This document shows positions 1 to 8,875 of a DNA stretch of 64,000 nucleotides, one piece after another (within the stretch, counting starts at the first letter, position 1; the number at the start of each line of letters is the position of its first letter). Both the position numbers and the translations under genes were made by a program. Location of the stretch: the NCBI RefSeq assembly GCF_002844235.1, contig NZ_PGTS01000005.1, positions 186,001 through 250,000 of the forward strand. Direction: 5' to 3'. The DNA comes from Thalassospira povalilytica (lineage in GTDB: Bacteria > Pseudomonadota > Alphaproteobacteria > Rhodospirillales > Thalassospiraceae). Under the pieces are notes generated by a model. The model was not told the DNA's origin. It ran no database searches and saw nothing but the letters and a program-made list of their open reading frames with translations.

Positions 1-258
1 GCGACACGCGGTGATTTTGACGTCGTGGTGGCCTGCTATCACGATCAGGGTCACGGCCCGGTCAAGGTGCAGTCGATTGACGAAGGTGTGAATATCACCG
101 TCGGTCTTAAGGGCGGAATTATCCGCACGTCGGTCGATCACGGCACCGCATTCGACATCGCCGGCAAGGGCATTGCCCGTTACGAAAGCCTGATCGCGGC
201 CATCCGTTATGGGGTTCAGCTGGCACCAAATGATCGCGCTATCGGTCCTGCGGCATAA
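1..258 (+). CDS. PdxA-family 4-phosphate dehydrogenase, C-terminal part (partial)
   Basis: Only the C-terminal 85 codons are in the window; the gene begins upstream of base 1. The segment [10 protein letters not shown], then GVNITVGL and [17 protein letters not shown], is the metal-binding C-terminal signature of the PdxA family, NAD-dependent dehydrogenases of 4-phosphorylated hydroxy acids. The GHGPVK wording resembles PdxA2-type proteins (D-threonate or D-erythronate 4-phosphate dehydrogenase) more than the B6-pathway enzyme, but this cannot be settled from the tail. Family is secure, substrate is not. A strong intrinsic terminator follows the stop codon. Confidence 0.85.
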   Translation, partial: ATRGDFDVVVACYHDQGHGPVKVQSIDEGVNITVGLKGGIIRTSVDHGTAFDIAGKGIARYESLIAAIRYGVQLAPNDRAIGPAA

Positions 259-297
259 TCTGTTTTTCAGATTATCGCTTCTGGGGGTGGACCGACC

Positions 298-329
298 AAA
301 GCCCGGCGTCAATGAGCCGGGCTTTTTTT
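298..329 (+). terminator. Rho-independent terminator after the PdxA-family gene
   Basis: A GC-rich stem, GCCCGGC at 301-307 with GCCGGGC at 316-322, has an 8-nt loop and is followed by seven T residues. Flanking A residues extend the stem into the T run. Confidence 0.85.
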
Positions 330-377
330 ATGTCTTCGATGCTGGACCGCGCCGCAAAAGCAGGCTAATCCGGTGCG

Positions 378-830
378 ATGACAACCGATATCGCCCTTTT
401 TGCCGGGTTATTCTTTTCTGCCCTGACCTCGGCCACCATCCTGCCCGGCACGTCCGAGGCGGCACTGGGCGCCCTTGTCGCCAAGGGGGATCACGCGGTC
501 TGGCTGCTTGTCATGATTGCGACTGCGGGCAATGTCATCGGATCGATCATCAACTGGGCGCTTGGCCTTTCTATCGACCGGTTTCGCGATCGTCGCTGGT
601 TCCCGGTATCGGGCGCGGCACTTGATCGTGCGGCACGATGGTTTTCGAAATACGGGCTTTGGTCGCTGCTTCTGGCGTGGCTTCCGATCATTGGCGATCC
701 GCTGACCCTGTTTGCCGGGGTGATGCGGGTCCGTTTCGTCCCGTTTCTGATCCTGGTCACCATTGGCAAGGCCGCGCGCTATGCCATGATTGCCGGCGGG
801 GCATCGGCACTGGCATCGATGCTGTCATAA
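378..830 (+). CDS. yqaA: YqaA-family (DedA/SNARE-associated) inner membrane protein
   Basis: A 150-residue integral membrane protein. The N-terminal stretch FFSALTSATILPGTSEA followed by LGALVAKG matches the re-entrant-loop signature of the YqaA branch of the DedA superfamily, and the length fits (E. coli YqaA is about 142). At least three hydrophobic segments are visible: residues about 5-30, 45-65 and 90-150, with the GDPLTLFAGVMR turn typical of DedA proteins. Superfamily members are implicated in lipid handling at the inner membrane; no specific substrate can be named. It appears monocistronic: a terminator lies upstream and a 230-bp spacer follows. Confidence 0.82.
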   Translation: MTTDIALFAGLFFSALTSATILPGTSEAALGALVAKGDHAVWLLVMIATAGNVIGSIINWALGLSIDRFRDRRWFPVSGAALDRAARWFSKYGLWSLLLAWLPIIGDPLTLFAGVMRVRFVPFLILVTIGKAARYAMIAGGASALASMLS

Positions 831-887
831 TGCCATCACGGCACACCCTGCACTGATACAAACCATCGGCTTGGGCCACCGGTTTGA

Positions 888-929
888 GCAATCTGCTTGG
901 GCAGTCGGCACGGGCAATCCGCTTGGGCA
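888..929. repeat. Imperfect 16-bp direct repeat upstream of the LysE-type gene
   Basis: GCAATCTGCTTGGGCA at 888-903 recurs as GCAATCCGCTTGGGCA at 914-929 (one mismatch, 26-bp period). A third partial copy, CGGCTTGGGC, lies at about 867-876. This is the only structure seen in the 831-1063 spacer. Confidence 0.6.
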
Positions 930-1063
930 CTGCATCCGCCGGGGCAAAATTCCCGACAGGACAATATCGTTCAATAAATCACGGCAAAACGGTCTCATCC
1001 TGCCTCCAACAATTTAACCGCTCCGGCCCCACAAAGCGGACACCAGCCAGCAGGAAACATCCG

Positions 1064-1660
1064 ATGACCGCCACCCTCAGCCTTTATCTTTCCATGGCAA
1101 GTTTCGCGCTCGCCGCCTCGATCACGCCGGGCCCGGTCAATATTCTGGTGCTGAGTTCCGGCGTCCAGTACGGGTTTCGCCCTTCGCTTCGTCTTGTCTT
1201 CGGGGCGACGGCGGGCTTTTGCCTTTTGCTGCTTTTGATCGGGCTTGGCCTGCATCAGTTGCTTGAAACCTTTCCGCAGCTGACCACGATCATTCAGTGG
1301 GCCGGTGTTGCCTTCTTGCTATTCATGGCCTGGAAGCTGTTTTCATCAAATGGCGAGTTGGGAAAATCCGATGCCGGCACGGGCCCGTCGGTCATGACCG
1401 GTGCCGTGATGCAATGGCTTAATCCCAAGGCTTGGCTGGCATCAATCGCCGGGATGGGCGCCTATGCCGCGTCCGGTGCGCCGACCCTGATCTGGGAATT
1501 TACCGCGATCTATTTCGTGATCTGTTTTGCTTCTGTTGCCTGCTGGGCCTATGCCGGGGCGTTTTTGTCACGCTTTTTGGGGGATCCTGCCCGCATCCGC
1601 ATCTTTAACCGCATCATGGCGGCCCTGCTGGCGGCAAGTGCGATCTATCTGACACTATAA
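1064..1660 (+). CDS. LysE/RhtB-family amino-acid exporter
   Basis: A 198-residue inner-membrane exporter. FALAASITPGPVNILVLSSGVQYGFR near the N-terminus is the hallmark LysE/RhtB signature (PGP motif in the first helix), and about six hydrophobic helices can be traced. WLNPKAWL around residue 125 is also conserved. The ATG at 1064 is chosen because translation from it begins directly with helix 1; the open frame continues upstream to 884 but that part is non-membrane and unconserved in appearance. LysE-type exporters are often controlled by an adjacent AraC or LysR regulator; an AraC gene lies two genes away on the other strand. Substrate unknown. Confidence 0.88.
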   Translation: MTATLSLYLSMASFALAASITPGPVNILVLSSGVQYGFRPSLRLVFGATAGFCLLLLLIGLGLHQLLETFPQLTTIIQWAGVAFLLFMAWKLFSSNGELGKSDAGTGPSVMTGAVMQWLNPKAWLASIAGMGAYAASGAPTLIWEFTAIYFVICFASVACWAYAGAFLSRFLGDPARIRIFNRIMAALLAASAIYLTL

Positions 1661-1673
1661 GCCGACCGTGCGA

Positions 1674-2705
1674 TTACTGGGTGTCGTCCTTGTTGCTGTA
1701 GGCATCCTCCCCGATAAAGTGCGGCTGAACAATCGGCAGATCGCCCAGCACCTTGTCCTGGGTTAGCGACACCAGATAGTGATAGACAACATTGCCAAGG
1801 TTATAGAAATCAATCGCCACCAGCCCGTCGACCATTTTATCGCGCAGGATCGACACATGTTCGGGTGTTGGCGCGCCTGTCCCGCCAATCAGGATCAACG
1901 GCCGGTTCTGGCGTGCGTCTGCCGGTAAATTGCGAAAGGTCTGCACATATCGCTGCGGATCATGCAACGGCCATGATCCGACCGTGATAAAGGCATCAAG
2001 CCTGTCATCCAGCATGCTTTGGCGGAACTGCGTCATTGCCAGATCAAGATTGTCCTTGTTGAACCACGGACAGCGCGGACTTTCGAACCAGCCGCCACTG
2101 CCATTTAACGGCGGCTGACTGCCCAGATCGGACGTCTTTCTGATTTCGCTTCGAAACCCGTTGATCCGTTCATTCAGATTGGGGTCATAAGGCCCGGCAC
2201 TCATCAAACAGACATTCCCGCCAAATGGCAGGCGGTTTTGCAATTCACGGGCAAGCATCCGCCCGATCAGATGGTTTTCCACACCGATAAAAGCCTGTCT
2301 GAGATGGTGAAACGGCGCAATCAGATCGGAATCAAACGTAATGACCGGCACACCGGTTTCAATCAGCTTGGGCAGCCCGTTTTCAGCAATGAATTCCGAT
2401 TTGGTGACCGAAATGGCAACCCCGCTATAACCTTCGCCAACCGCATCTTCGATCGCGCGGTTCTGGGCCCTGAAATATCCCAGATTGTCGCCGCCCAGAT
2501 GCACACACCGATCCCCCTTGATGCGCGCAGCATCATTGCATCCGCGCCAGGCCTCGATGAAATTGGGATCACCGACATTCTTGGTGATCAGGGCAAACAC
2601 CCGCTCGGCCATGGCATGCCGCGACGGGCCAGCAAAAATGCTGATTGTTGCAACCACCAGCAATAAGGACTGAAGACCAAAACCGGCCCTGACACAGGAA
2701 ATCAT
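1674..2705 (-). CDS. Orphan periplasmic sugar-binding-like protein (Peripla_BP_4 type)
   Basis: A 343-residue type I periplasmic binding protein. Residues 1-33 form a signal peptide with a hydrophobic core (LLLVVATISIFAG) ending near AMA-ER. The mature part starts VFALITKNVGDPNF and contains GVAISVTKS and VPVITFDSDL, the pattern of ribose/galactose-type binding proteins. The ATG at 2705 is preferred over one 63 bp upstream because AAGGAGA sits 10 nt before it and the signal peptide then starts immediately. No permease or ATPase is adjacent, so it may feed a distant importer or act as a sensory binding protein. A perfect FNR-type box lies upstream (2828-2841), suggesting low-oxygen control. 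Confidence 0.8.
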   Translation of the reverse strand: MISCVRAGFGLQSLLLVVATISIFAGPSRHAMAERVFALITKNVGDPNFIEAWRGCNDAARIKGDRCVHLGGDNLGYFRAQNRAIEDAVGEGYSGVAISVTKSEFIAENGLPKLIETGVPVITFDSDLIAPFHHLRQAFIGVENHLIGRMLARELQNRLPFGGNVCLMSAGPYDPNLNERINGFRSEIRKTSDLGSQPPLNGSGGWFESPRCPWFNKDNLDLAMTQFRQSMLDDRLDAFITVGSWPLHDPQRYVQTFRNLPADARQNRPLILIGGTGAPTPEHVSILRDKMVDGLVAIDFYNLGNVVYHYLVSLTQDKVLGDLPIVQPHFIGEDAYSNKDDTQ

Positions 2706-3059
2706 TCCAAACGGTCTCCTTTTCGGCGCGGCTGGTTTTGGCACCCCGATCCATACCAAAAGCCGCACCCGATTTATCTGTTCGCCCCTTCTTTAAAATA
2801 GAATAACTAAAATGAAACACGTTTTGGTTGATTAAGATCAAGTAGATTTAAATCAAAACCAACCAAACGCTGAACCCGACCCTGACCGCATCCGCGCCGC
2901 CCCACGACCGGCATCAGACAGGCACCCAGACACCACCTCGCCAAACCGGCCTCATCCCGGATCGCCGGGCCACATCGGATTACACACGAACACACAAACG
3001 CGCACCGGGCTTGACCGGGTGCCGGATCAACGGGCCATGGAGGACGAAGATCACGAAAA
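2706..3059. other. Intergenic region with FNR box; no gene seen
   Basis: A 354-bp spacer between two minus-strand genes. Besides the FNR-type box it holds a 10-bp perfect palindrome GATTTAAATC at 2845-2854 immediately beside that box, possibly a second operator. Open frames here lack plausible starts or resemblance to proteins. Confidence 0.6.
2801..2841 (-). promoter_or_regulatory. FNR/FixK-type box and putative class II promoter
   Basis: TTGATTAAGATCAA at 2828-2841 is a perfect TTGAT-N4-ATCAA FNR/Anr/FixK consensus. On the minus strand a -10-like TTATTC lies at 2806-2801, about 31 bp from the centre of the box. That is the spacing of class II FNR promoters, where the box is centred near -41.5. 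Transcription would run into the orphan binding-protein gene. The -10 assignment is by eye. Confidence 0.7.
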
Positions 3060-3914
3060 TCAGGCGGCCTGCACGCGCGCATATTGGCGTGGTGTGGTTG
3101 CCATCAGGCGTTTGAACATGCGTTGAAAATGCGCCTGATCGGCAAAGCCGGTTTCAAGCGCGACATCAACGATCTTTTCCCCGCGCCTGAGTGCATGACG
3201 GGCGCGCTGCACCCGGCAATTGATCAGATAGGCATAGGGCGTCATGCCAAAGGTCTTTTTGAAAGCCCGCACCAGATAGGACCGCGAATAGCCCGCCAGA
3301 TCGGCAAGATCATCCAGACTGATTGTTTCGGCATAATGGGTCTGGATATAATCGCCGACCCGGATCATTTTGCGGTCATGCACCGACCCACCCGTCCTGC
3401 CCGATCCGTCCAGCACCCCGCGCCGGTTCAGCCGCACATGCAGATCGCCAAAGAACGACACCAGTGCCGTTTCCTTGCCAAGAATATCAATATCCGCATT
3501 GACCAGCGTATCGGCCAGATCAAGCAACCCGCCATAAAGATGGGGATCATGGCTTAGCGTATCGGAAAACATCGCAAACTTGCCGGCCGCATCGGCATCG
3601 TTTTCGATCTGCAAATCCAAAAGCCAGTCCGGATCAACAAACAGCATGTCATAGCACCAGTCCGCCCCCTTGACCGGGTTGCAGCCATGAACATCCTCGG
3701 GATTAAGGATCACCACCGATCCTTCTTGCGTTTCATGGGTTTTGCCACGGTTCCAATAGGTGCTGTAACCGTCCTTCACCGTGCCGATCGAAAAGGTATC
3801 GTGGCTGTGGCGCTCGTAACAAACCGCATGCCCGTCCGCCACTCGCCGCAATTCGACAAACGGCAAAGCCGGGTCGCGCCAGAAATGCTGATTGCGGGTG
3901 TTGGGGGCACTCAT
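3060..3914 (-). CDS. AraC-family transcriptional regulator with N-terminal cupin
   Basis: A 284-residue regulator. The N-terminal half is a cupin-like sensing domain (RHSHDTFSIGTVKDG, then GSVVILNPEDVHGCNP). The C-terminal about 100 residues carry the double helix-turn-helix of AraC/XylS proteins: ISLDDLADLAGYSRSYLVRAFKK, then IVDVALETGFADQAHFQRMFKR and the ending TTPRQYAR. The start at 3914 is preferred because AAGAAGAT precedes it at normal spacing; another in-frame start lies 30 bp upstream. Proteins of this architecture frequently control a neighbouring LysE exporter; here the LysE gene (1064-1660) lies beyond one intervening gene. Effector unknown. Confidence 0.88.
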   Translation of the reverse strand: MSAPNTRNQHFWRDPALPFVELRRVADGHAVCYERHSHDTFSIGTVKDGYSTYWNRGKTHETQEGSVVILNPEDVHGCNPVKGADWCYDMLFVDPDWLLDLQIENDADAAGKFAMFSDTLSHDPHLYGGLLDLADTLVNADIDILGKETALVSFFGDLHVRLNRRGVLDGSGRTGGSVHDRKMIRVGDYIQTHYAETISLDDLADLAGYSRSYLVRAFKKTFGMTPYAYLINCRVQRARHALRRGEKIVDVALETGFADQAHFQRMFKRLMATTPRQYARVQAA

Positions 3915-4015
3915 GCGGTGTGATCTTCTTGCGATTACAGTCAAGCTCGATAAATTCCAAGATAGGTCAATTTCCCCGGTAGCGCCACTGCACGTGCGCC
4001 CTTATAGTGCCCCAA

Positions 4016-6796
4016 ATGTTCGATGATCGTTCCGAAGAAGCCCAGCCGCGTTTCATGCCGCCCAATGCACCTGTCATGGTCGTTGGATTGCGCCATGCTG
4101 TGTTTCTGTCACCCGATGGCGAGATCGAGGAACTGCCGCACGGGGCGGCGGCCAAGCGGGCACGCGCAACGCGGCCCATTCTGGTCCATACCCCGGCCTG
4201 TGCGCGGCGTTTGAAAATTGATCCGTTTGCAGCGCATGATTTGCTTGAACTGTTTGCCTTTGTGCGTCCGGCACAGTTTTGCGTACCGACCCCGCGCGGC
4301 ATTGCGCTTGCCACCGGGCAAAAACCGGCCGATGACCTGATCGGTCAGGCCGAGGCCCTTGCAGAAGCCATGAAACGCCTTTTGCAGGAACTTGCCACCC
4401 TTCATCGTAACAAGCGCGGCCCGGCCCTATCCATCGCGTGGCCGATGGCGCGTGGTCATTGGCCGTGGGGTGTTTCGGTTCTGGCCGCCCTTGGCGCGGA
4501 TGGGGATGGCCCGCATCGCTATGCGGTGTATGAAGGGCTTAAGGTCTGGAAAAAGCTCGGCGAATGGGCCGAACATGCCCCGCCGCCACCGCCCGCCAAT
4601 TATCCGGTTGATCCCAAGGATGCCCGCAAGCGCCTGAAAGAACTTCTGGGCGAAGGAGCCGAAGAACGCCCGCAACAGGCCGATTATGCATCGTCTGTCT
4701 GTTCGGCCTTTGGCCCGCGCCTGCATGATGGTGCCCCCAATATCGTTCTGGCCGAGGCCGGAACAGGCACCGGCAAGACGCTTGGCTATGTCGCACCGGC
4801 ATCGCTTTGGGCTCAGAAAAATGACGGGGCGGTATGGATTTCGACCTATACCCGTAACCTACAACGTCAGATCGATCAGGAACTTGATCGCCTCTATGAC
4901 GACCCCAATGACAAGCGCCTTAAGGCCGTGGTGCGTAAAGGTCGGGAAAACTATTTCTGTCTTTTGAACTTCGAAGAAGCCCAAAGGCCGCTGGCCCAGC
5001 AACCCCATCAGGCCACCCCGCTTGGCCTGATTGCCAGATGGGCATCGACCACGCGCGATGGCGATATGGTCGGCGGGGATTTTCCGGCCTGGCTGACCGA
5101 ACTTCTGGGCAATCGCTTTACCGGGGCACTGGCCGATCAGCGCGGCGAATGCATCTATGCCGCCTGCCCGCATTATTCGAAATGCTTTATCGAAAAGACC
5201 GTGCGTCGCGCCCGTTCCGCTGAAATCGTGGTCGCCAACCATGCCCTCGTCATGGTGCAGGCGGCCCTTGGCGGGCTTGATGACAGCTCCATGCCGACGC
5301 GATACGTCTTTGACGAAGGCCATCATCTGTTTGATGCAGCGGATAAGGCATTTTCATCCCACCTGACCGGGCAGGAAGGACAGGAATTGCGCCGCTGGCT
5401 GCTGGGGGCCGAGCAAAAGGGATCATCGCGCGCGCGTGGTCTTAAGCAGCGGCTTGAAACCCTGATCCATGATCGCGATGAATTGCGCGATGCGGTCAAT
5501 GCGGTCATCGTTGCGGCCCAATGCCTTCCCGAACAGGGATGGCTTGGCCGTATTCACGACGGATCGCAACATGCCAAAGGCCCGGCAGAAGTATTTCTGG
5601 CCCATGTGCGTGCACAGGTGATGGCACGGTCCGCCGATGGGGATCGTGGCTATTCGATTGAAACCGATTGCAAACCGGCCTTGAACGAAGTCCTGGCCAG
5701 TGCGGCCGACCTTGACCGTGCGCTTGAAGCCATGGAAAAGCCGGCCAGATCGCTGATCAAGATCATCGCCCATATGCTTGATGAAAAGGCCGACGAACTT
5801 GACAGTGCCGAACGCCAGCGCCTTGATGCCGCGATCCGATCCCTTGAACGCCGTGCAATCATGCAGGTCGCGGCATGGCGTGAAATGCTGGCATCCCTGG
5901 TCGAAGAAACGCCGCCAACCTTTGTCGACTGGTTTGCGATTGAACGCCAGTTTGGCCGGGATTTTGATGTCGGCATGCATCGTCATTATCTTGACCCGAC
6001 ATTGCCGCTGACATCGGCACTGGCCCCCACCGCGCATGGCATGGTGGTGACATCGGCCACCCTTCGCGATGGCACCGGGGACGAAGATTTTGACTGGGCC
6101 GTGGCTGAAGACCGCACCGGGGCATCGCACATGCCGCTTCCGGCCATCCGGGCGGCGATGAAAAGCCCCTATAATTACCGCGAACAGACCCGCGTTTTCA
6201 TCGTCAATGATCTGGGCCGCGATAACCCGGACCATATTGCCGCGGCCTATCGCGAACTGTTTCTGGCCTCCGGCGGTGGCGCACTTGGCCTGTTTACCGC
6301 GATTTCACGCTTGCGCGCGATTTACGAACGGTTGACCGGGCCGATGGATGATGCCGGCCTGCAATTGCTGGCCCAGCATATTGACGGCATGGATGTTTCG
6401 ACCCTGATTGATATTTTCAGGGTTGAACGCGATGCCTGCCTGCTGGGGACCGATGCGGTGCGTGACGGGGTCGATGTTCCGGGCGACAGCCTCCGTCTGA
6501 TCGTGTTTGACCGCGTGCCATGGCCGCGCCCCGATATCCTGCATCGTGCGCGCAAATCGGCCTTCCACGGCGCACGCTATGACGACATGCTTACACGCCT
6601 GCGCATGAAGCAGGCCTTTGGCCGCCTTGTCCGCCGTGCCGAAGATCGCGGTGTGTTTGTCCTTCTTGATAACCGCATGCCATCACGGCTTCTGGGCGCC
6701 TTCCCCGAAGATGTCGAAGTCCAGCGTGTTGGCCTGCGCGAGGCGATTGAACAGACCCGTCTTTTCCTTGGCAATGTGCAGAACAGCGAAAACTGA
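4016..6796 (+). CDS. DinG/XPD-like ATP-dependent DNA helicase (superfamily 2)
   Basis: A 926-residue helicase. Walker A is EAGTGTGKT (about residue 250), the Walker B/DEAH-type box is FDEGHH (about 435), and motif VI-like GRLVRRAEDRG lies near the C-terminus. Four cysteines between motifs Ia and II (YFCL, then ECIY, AACP and SKCF) are placed like the FeS-cluster ligands of the XPD/DinG family. These enzymes unwind DNA 5'-3' and resolve forks and R-loops. An N-terminal extension of about 200 residues precedes the helicase core, as in many alphaproteobacterial homologues. The start is uncertain: GTG at 4007 or ATG at 4016, neither with a strong ribosome site. It is divergent from the AraC gene with about 100 bp between. 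Confidence 0.88.
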   Translation: MFDDRSEEAQPRFMPPNAPVMVVGLRHAVFLSPDGEIEELPHGAAAKRARATRPILVHTPACARRLKIDPFAAHDLLELFAFVRPAQFCVPTPRGIALATGQKPADDLIGQAEALAEAMKRLLQELATLHRNKRGPALSIAWPMARGHWPWGVSVLAALGADGDGPHRYAVYEGLKVWKKLGEWAEHAPPPPPANYPVDPKDARKRLKELLGEGAEERPQQADYASSVCSAFGPRLHDGAPNIVLAEAGTGTGKTLGYVAPASLWAQKNDGAVWISTYTRNLQRQIDQELDRLYDDPNDKRLKAVVRKGRENYFCLLNFEEAQRPLAQQPHQATPLGLIARWASTTRDGDMVGGDFPAWLTELLGNRFTGALADQRGECIYAACPHYSKCFIEKTVRRARSAEIVVANHALVMVQAALGGLDDSSMPTRYVFDEGHHLFDAADKAFSSHLTGQEGQELRRWLLGAEQKGSSRARGLKQRLETLIHDRDELRDAVNAVIVAAQCLPEQGWLGRIHDGSQHAKGPAEVFLAHVRAQVMARSADGDRGYSIETDCKPALNEVLASAADLDRALEAMEKPARSLIKIIAHMLDEKADELDSAERQRLDAAIRSLERRAIMQVAAWREMLASLVEETPPTFVDWFAIERQFGRDFDVGMHRHYLDPTLPLTSALAPTAHGMVVTSATLRDGTGDEDFDWAVAEDRTGASHMPLPAIRAAMKSPYNYREQTRVFIVNDLGRDNPDHIAAAYRELFLASGGGALGLFTAISRLRAIYERLTGPMDDAGLQLLAQHIDGMDVSTLIDIFRVERDACLLGTDAVRDGVDVPGDSLRLIVFDRVPWPRPDILHRARKSAFHGARYDDMLTRLRMKQAFGRLVRRAEDRGVFVLLDNRMPSRLLGAFPEDVEVQRVGLREAIEQTRLFLGNVQNSEN

Positions 6797-6896
6797 TCAT
6801 CCGTCCGACCGCCTTTTCACTGCCGGAATTGCGCATTAAAGTCTGTCAGGCTTCTGATCCGTGAACCGCTTTTGCGAACGGCAAAAAGGATAGATC

Positions 6897-8225
6897 ATGC
6901 ATGTCATGCTGATGACCTATGGGACACGCGGTGATGTGCAGCCCTTTGTCGCCCTTGGCCGTGGTCTCATCGAAAACGGGCATCGGGTCACACTTGCCGC
7001 CCCTGAACGCTTTGCCGGTTTTGTTACGGGTCACGATCTTGAATTCGCGGCCCTTGGCGATGCGCTGATCGCGCTTATGGATGATCCGCACTTTGGCCGG
7101 GCGTCCGATCCCAAAGCATCATGGTTGCAAAAACTGATTTCTCTGTTTGCGATTGGCAGAAAGGCGCGCGGACTTCAGGACGGGCTGATCGATGATATTT
7201 TCCGCGCAATTGATCAGAACAAACCCGACGTCATTGTGTTTCATCCCAAGACCTTTGGCGCATTTCCGATTGCCAATCATTTCGGCATTCCGGTGGTCAT
7301 GGCGCAACTGATCCCGTGCTTTATCCCGACCGGCGATTATCCCCATATGGGCGTCCCCGATACTGGTCTGCGAAACCGGTTCGCACGATGCTATAACCGT
7401 CTGACCGGCAAGCTTGTTTACAGGTTGTTGAACGCAACATTGCGTCGGCAATTTTGTCGCTGGGCGGCCCGACGCAAGAACGGCATTGATGGCAGGTCTT
7501 TGGACATCGTGAAATCATGCCAGTCCGGTGGCCTCCGGATCACTCATGCCTTTGGCAACGCCGTGATCCCGCGCCCGTCCGACTGGCCGGAACATGCCAG
7601 TGTCACGGGGTACTGGTTTCTCGATACAGATCCGCAAACCGGCATTCCCGATCGCGCGTTGCAAGACTTTGTCGAACGCCACAAGAACCTGATTTATATC
7701 GGGTTTGGATCGATGCATGGCAATGATCCGACCGCAATGGCACAGATGATTTCAAATGCCGTTGCACAAACCGGCAAATCCGATCTGGCAGCCATTGTCG
7801 CAACCGGCTGGGGTGGCATGGATAACATTGACTGGCCATCCAATATCCTTGCGGTGCGCGAGGTCCCCCACGACTGGCTGTTTCCCAAGGTCAAAATCGT
7901 TCTTCATCACGGCGGCGCTGGCACCTGTGCGGCGGCCCTTCGCGCCGGACGCCCGTCAATCATCATTCCGTTTTTTGGCGATCAACCATTCTGGGCCAAA
8001 CGCCTTTGGACGCTGGGCGTTGCACCAAAGCCGATAAAGCCGGCAAAACTCGATGCCGCAATTCTGGCAGATCGGATCAAGACCGTTCTTCAAACGCCGT
8101 CCTATCGCACCAATGCCCAACATCTCGCGGGCAGGATTGCTGCCCAAGACGGGATCAACACAGCAATTGCCGAAATCACCCGTGCGGTCGAAGAAACCGA
8201 CCACACCCGGACTGCAAGCCTTTGA
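6897..8225 (+). CDS. UGT-type glycosyltransferase (GT1, MGT/sterol-glucosyltransferase-like)
   Basis: A 442-residue GT-B fold enzyme. The N-terminus MHVMLMTYGTRGDVQPFVALG is the classic opening of GT1 transferases acting on lipids, sterols or macrolides. The donor-binding C-terminal half shows YIGFGSMHGND and then HHGGAGTCAAALRAGRPSIIIPFFGDQPFWA, equivalent to the UGT signature. It is expected to transfer a nucleotide-activated sugar to a small lipophilic acceptor; the acceptor is unknown. AAGGAT precedes the ATG, and a small TTTTGC/GCAAAA hairpin (6870-6886) abuts that ribosome site. No obvious operon partner. Confidence 0.88.
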   Translation: MHVMLMTYGTRGDVQPFVALGRGLIENGHRVTLAAPERFAGFVTGHDLEFAALGDALIALMDDPHFGRASDPKASWLQKLISLFAIGRKARGLQDGLIDDIFRAIDQNKPDVIVFHPKTFGAFPIANHFGIPVVMAQLIPCFIPTGDYPHMGVPDTGLRNRFARCYNRLTGKLVYRLLNATLRRQFCRWAARRKNGIDGRSLDIVKSCQSGGLRITHAFGNAVIPRPSDWPEHASVTGYWFLDTDPQTGIPDRALQDFVERHKNLIYIGFGSMHGNDPTAMAQMISNAVAQTGKSDLAAIVATGWGGMDNIDWPSNILAVREVPHDWLFPKVKIVLHHGGAGTCAAALRAGRPSIIIPFFGDQPFWAKRLWTLGVAPKPIKPAKLDAAILADRIKTVLQTPSYRTNAQHLAGRIAAQDGINTAIAEITRAVEETDHTRTASL

Positions 8226-8283
8226 CAGCAGCGCCCAAACCCCATAAACAGCATCATGGTCAAACCGTGATGGAACGCGATAC

Positions 8284-8748
8284 GTGCGACGCTGCTGGCA
8301 TATCAGCCTGATCTGCAGACAGTGCCTTTTGGCGCTGGTCAGCGTCCTGTTCCTGGCCAATACCATCATGTTCGGCTTCATGCATATTCCGATGGCCAAG
8401 GCCAACGGGGCGTCGCTGGCATCCATGATGGATGGCGTGGTCCGCATTCCGATTGTGATCTGTACCGGCTCCACCTTCAAAACCATTCTGGTCCGTGCCG
8501 ACGGCCTGCCAGATGAACCGGCCCAAAATGCCGATACGCCAGATGGTTATGAATGCGCGCTGTGTGGTTTGGGCAATTATGCCTTTGGCATGCCCGTCGC
8601 ACCGGAATTACCCAAGCTTGCCGTGATCGAGCTTAGCAACGCCGTTACCGCCCTTCATATCACCGCGACAATGCATGGCTTTTGCGCCATTGCCCCGTCA
8701 CCGCGTGCCCCGCCTGCTGTTTCCTGTCCTGTGACCAAGCACGTCTGA
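8284..8748 (+). CDS. DUF2946-like small membrane-anchored protein (paralogue 1)
   Basis: A 154-residue protein starting at a GTG. It has one N-terminal hydrophobic helix (LLALVSVLFLANTIMFGFMH), then CALCGLGNYAFGMPV with a C-x-x-C pair, a conserved VTALHIT segment and a C-terminal SPRAPP motif. The SPRAPP-type ending and context next to a PepSY membrane protein resemble DUF2946-family proteins, found beside metal-transport and PepSY genes. Function unknown. A close paralogue lies at 13311-13757 with the same motifs in the same order. The PepSY gene starts 127 bp downstream in the same direction. The start is uncertain, as no good ribosome site is seen. Confidence 0.7.
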   Translation: MRRCWHISLICRQCLLALVSVLFLANTIMFGFMHIPMAKANGASLASMMDGVVRIPIVICTGSTFKTILVRADGLPDEPAQNADTPDGYECALCGLGNYAFGMPVAPELPKLAVIELSNAVTALHITATMHGFCAIAPSPRAPPAVSCPVTKHV

Positions 8749-8875
8749 GAAAACGCACCCGATCGGACCAGATCCATCGGTCCTGGCGTTTTCCGGTCTG
8801 CTTTTCCTGAAATTCAAGTGCCTTTGCCGGGTCGACAAAGTTTCGACCGGGAATGCACGCATCTGGACAAGAAAC

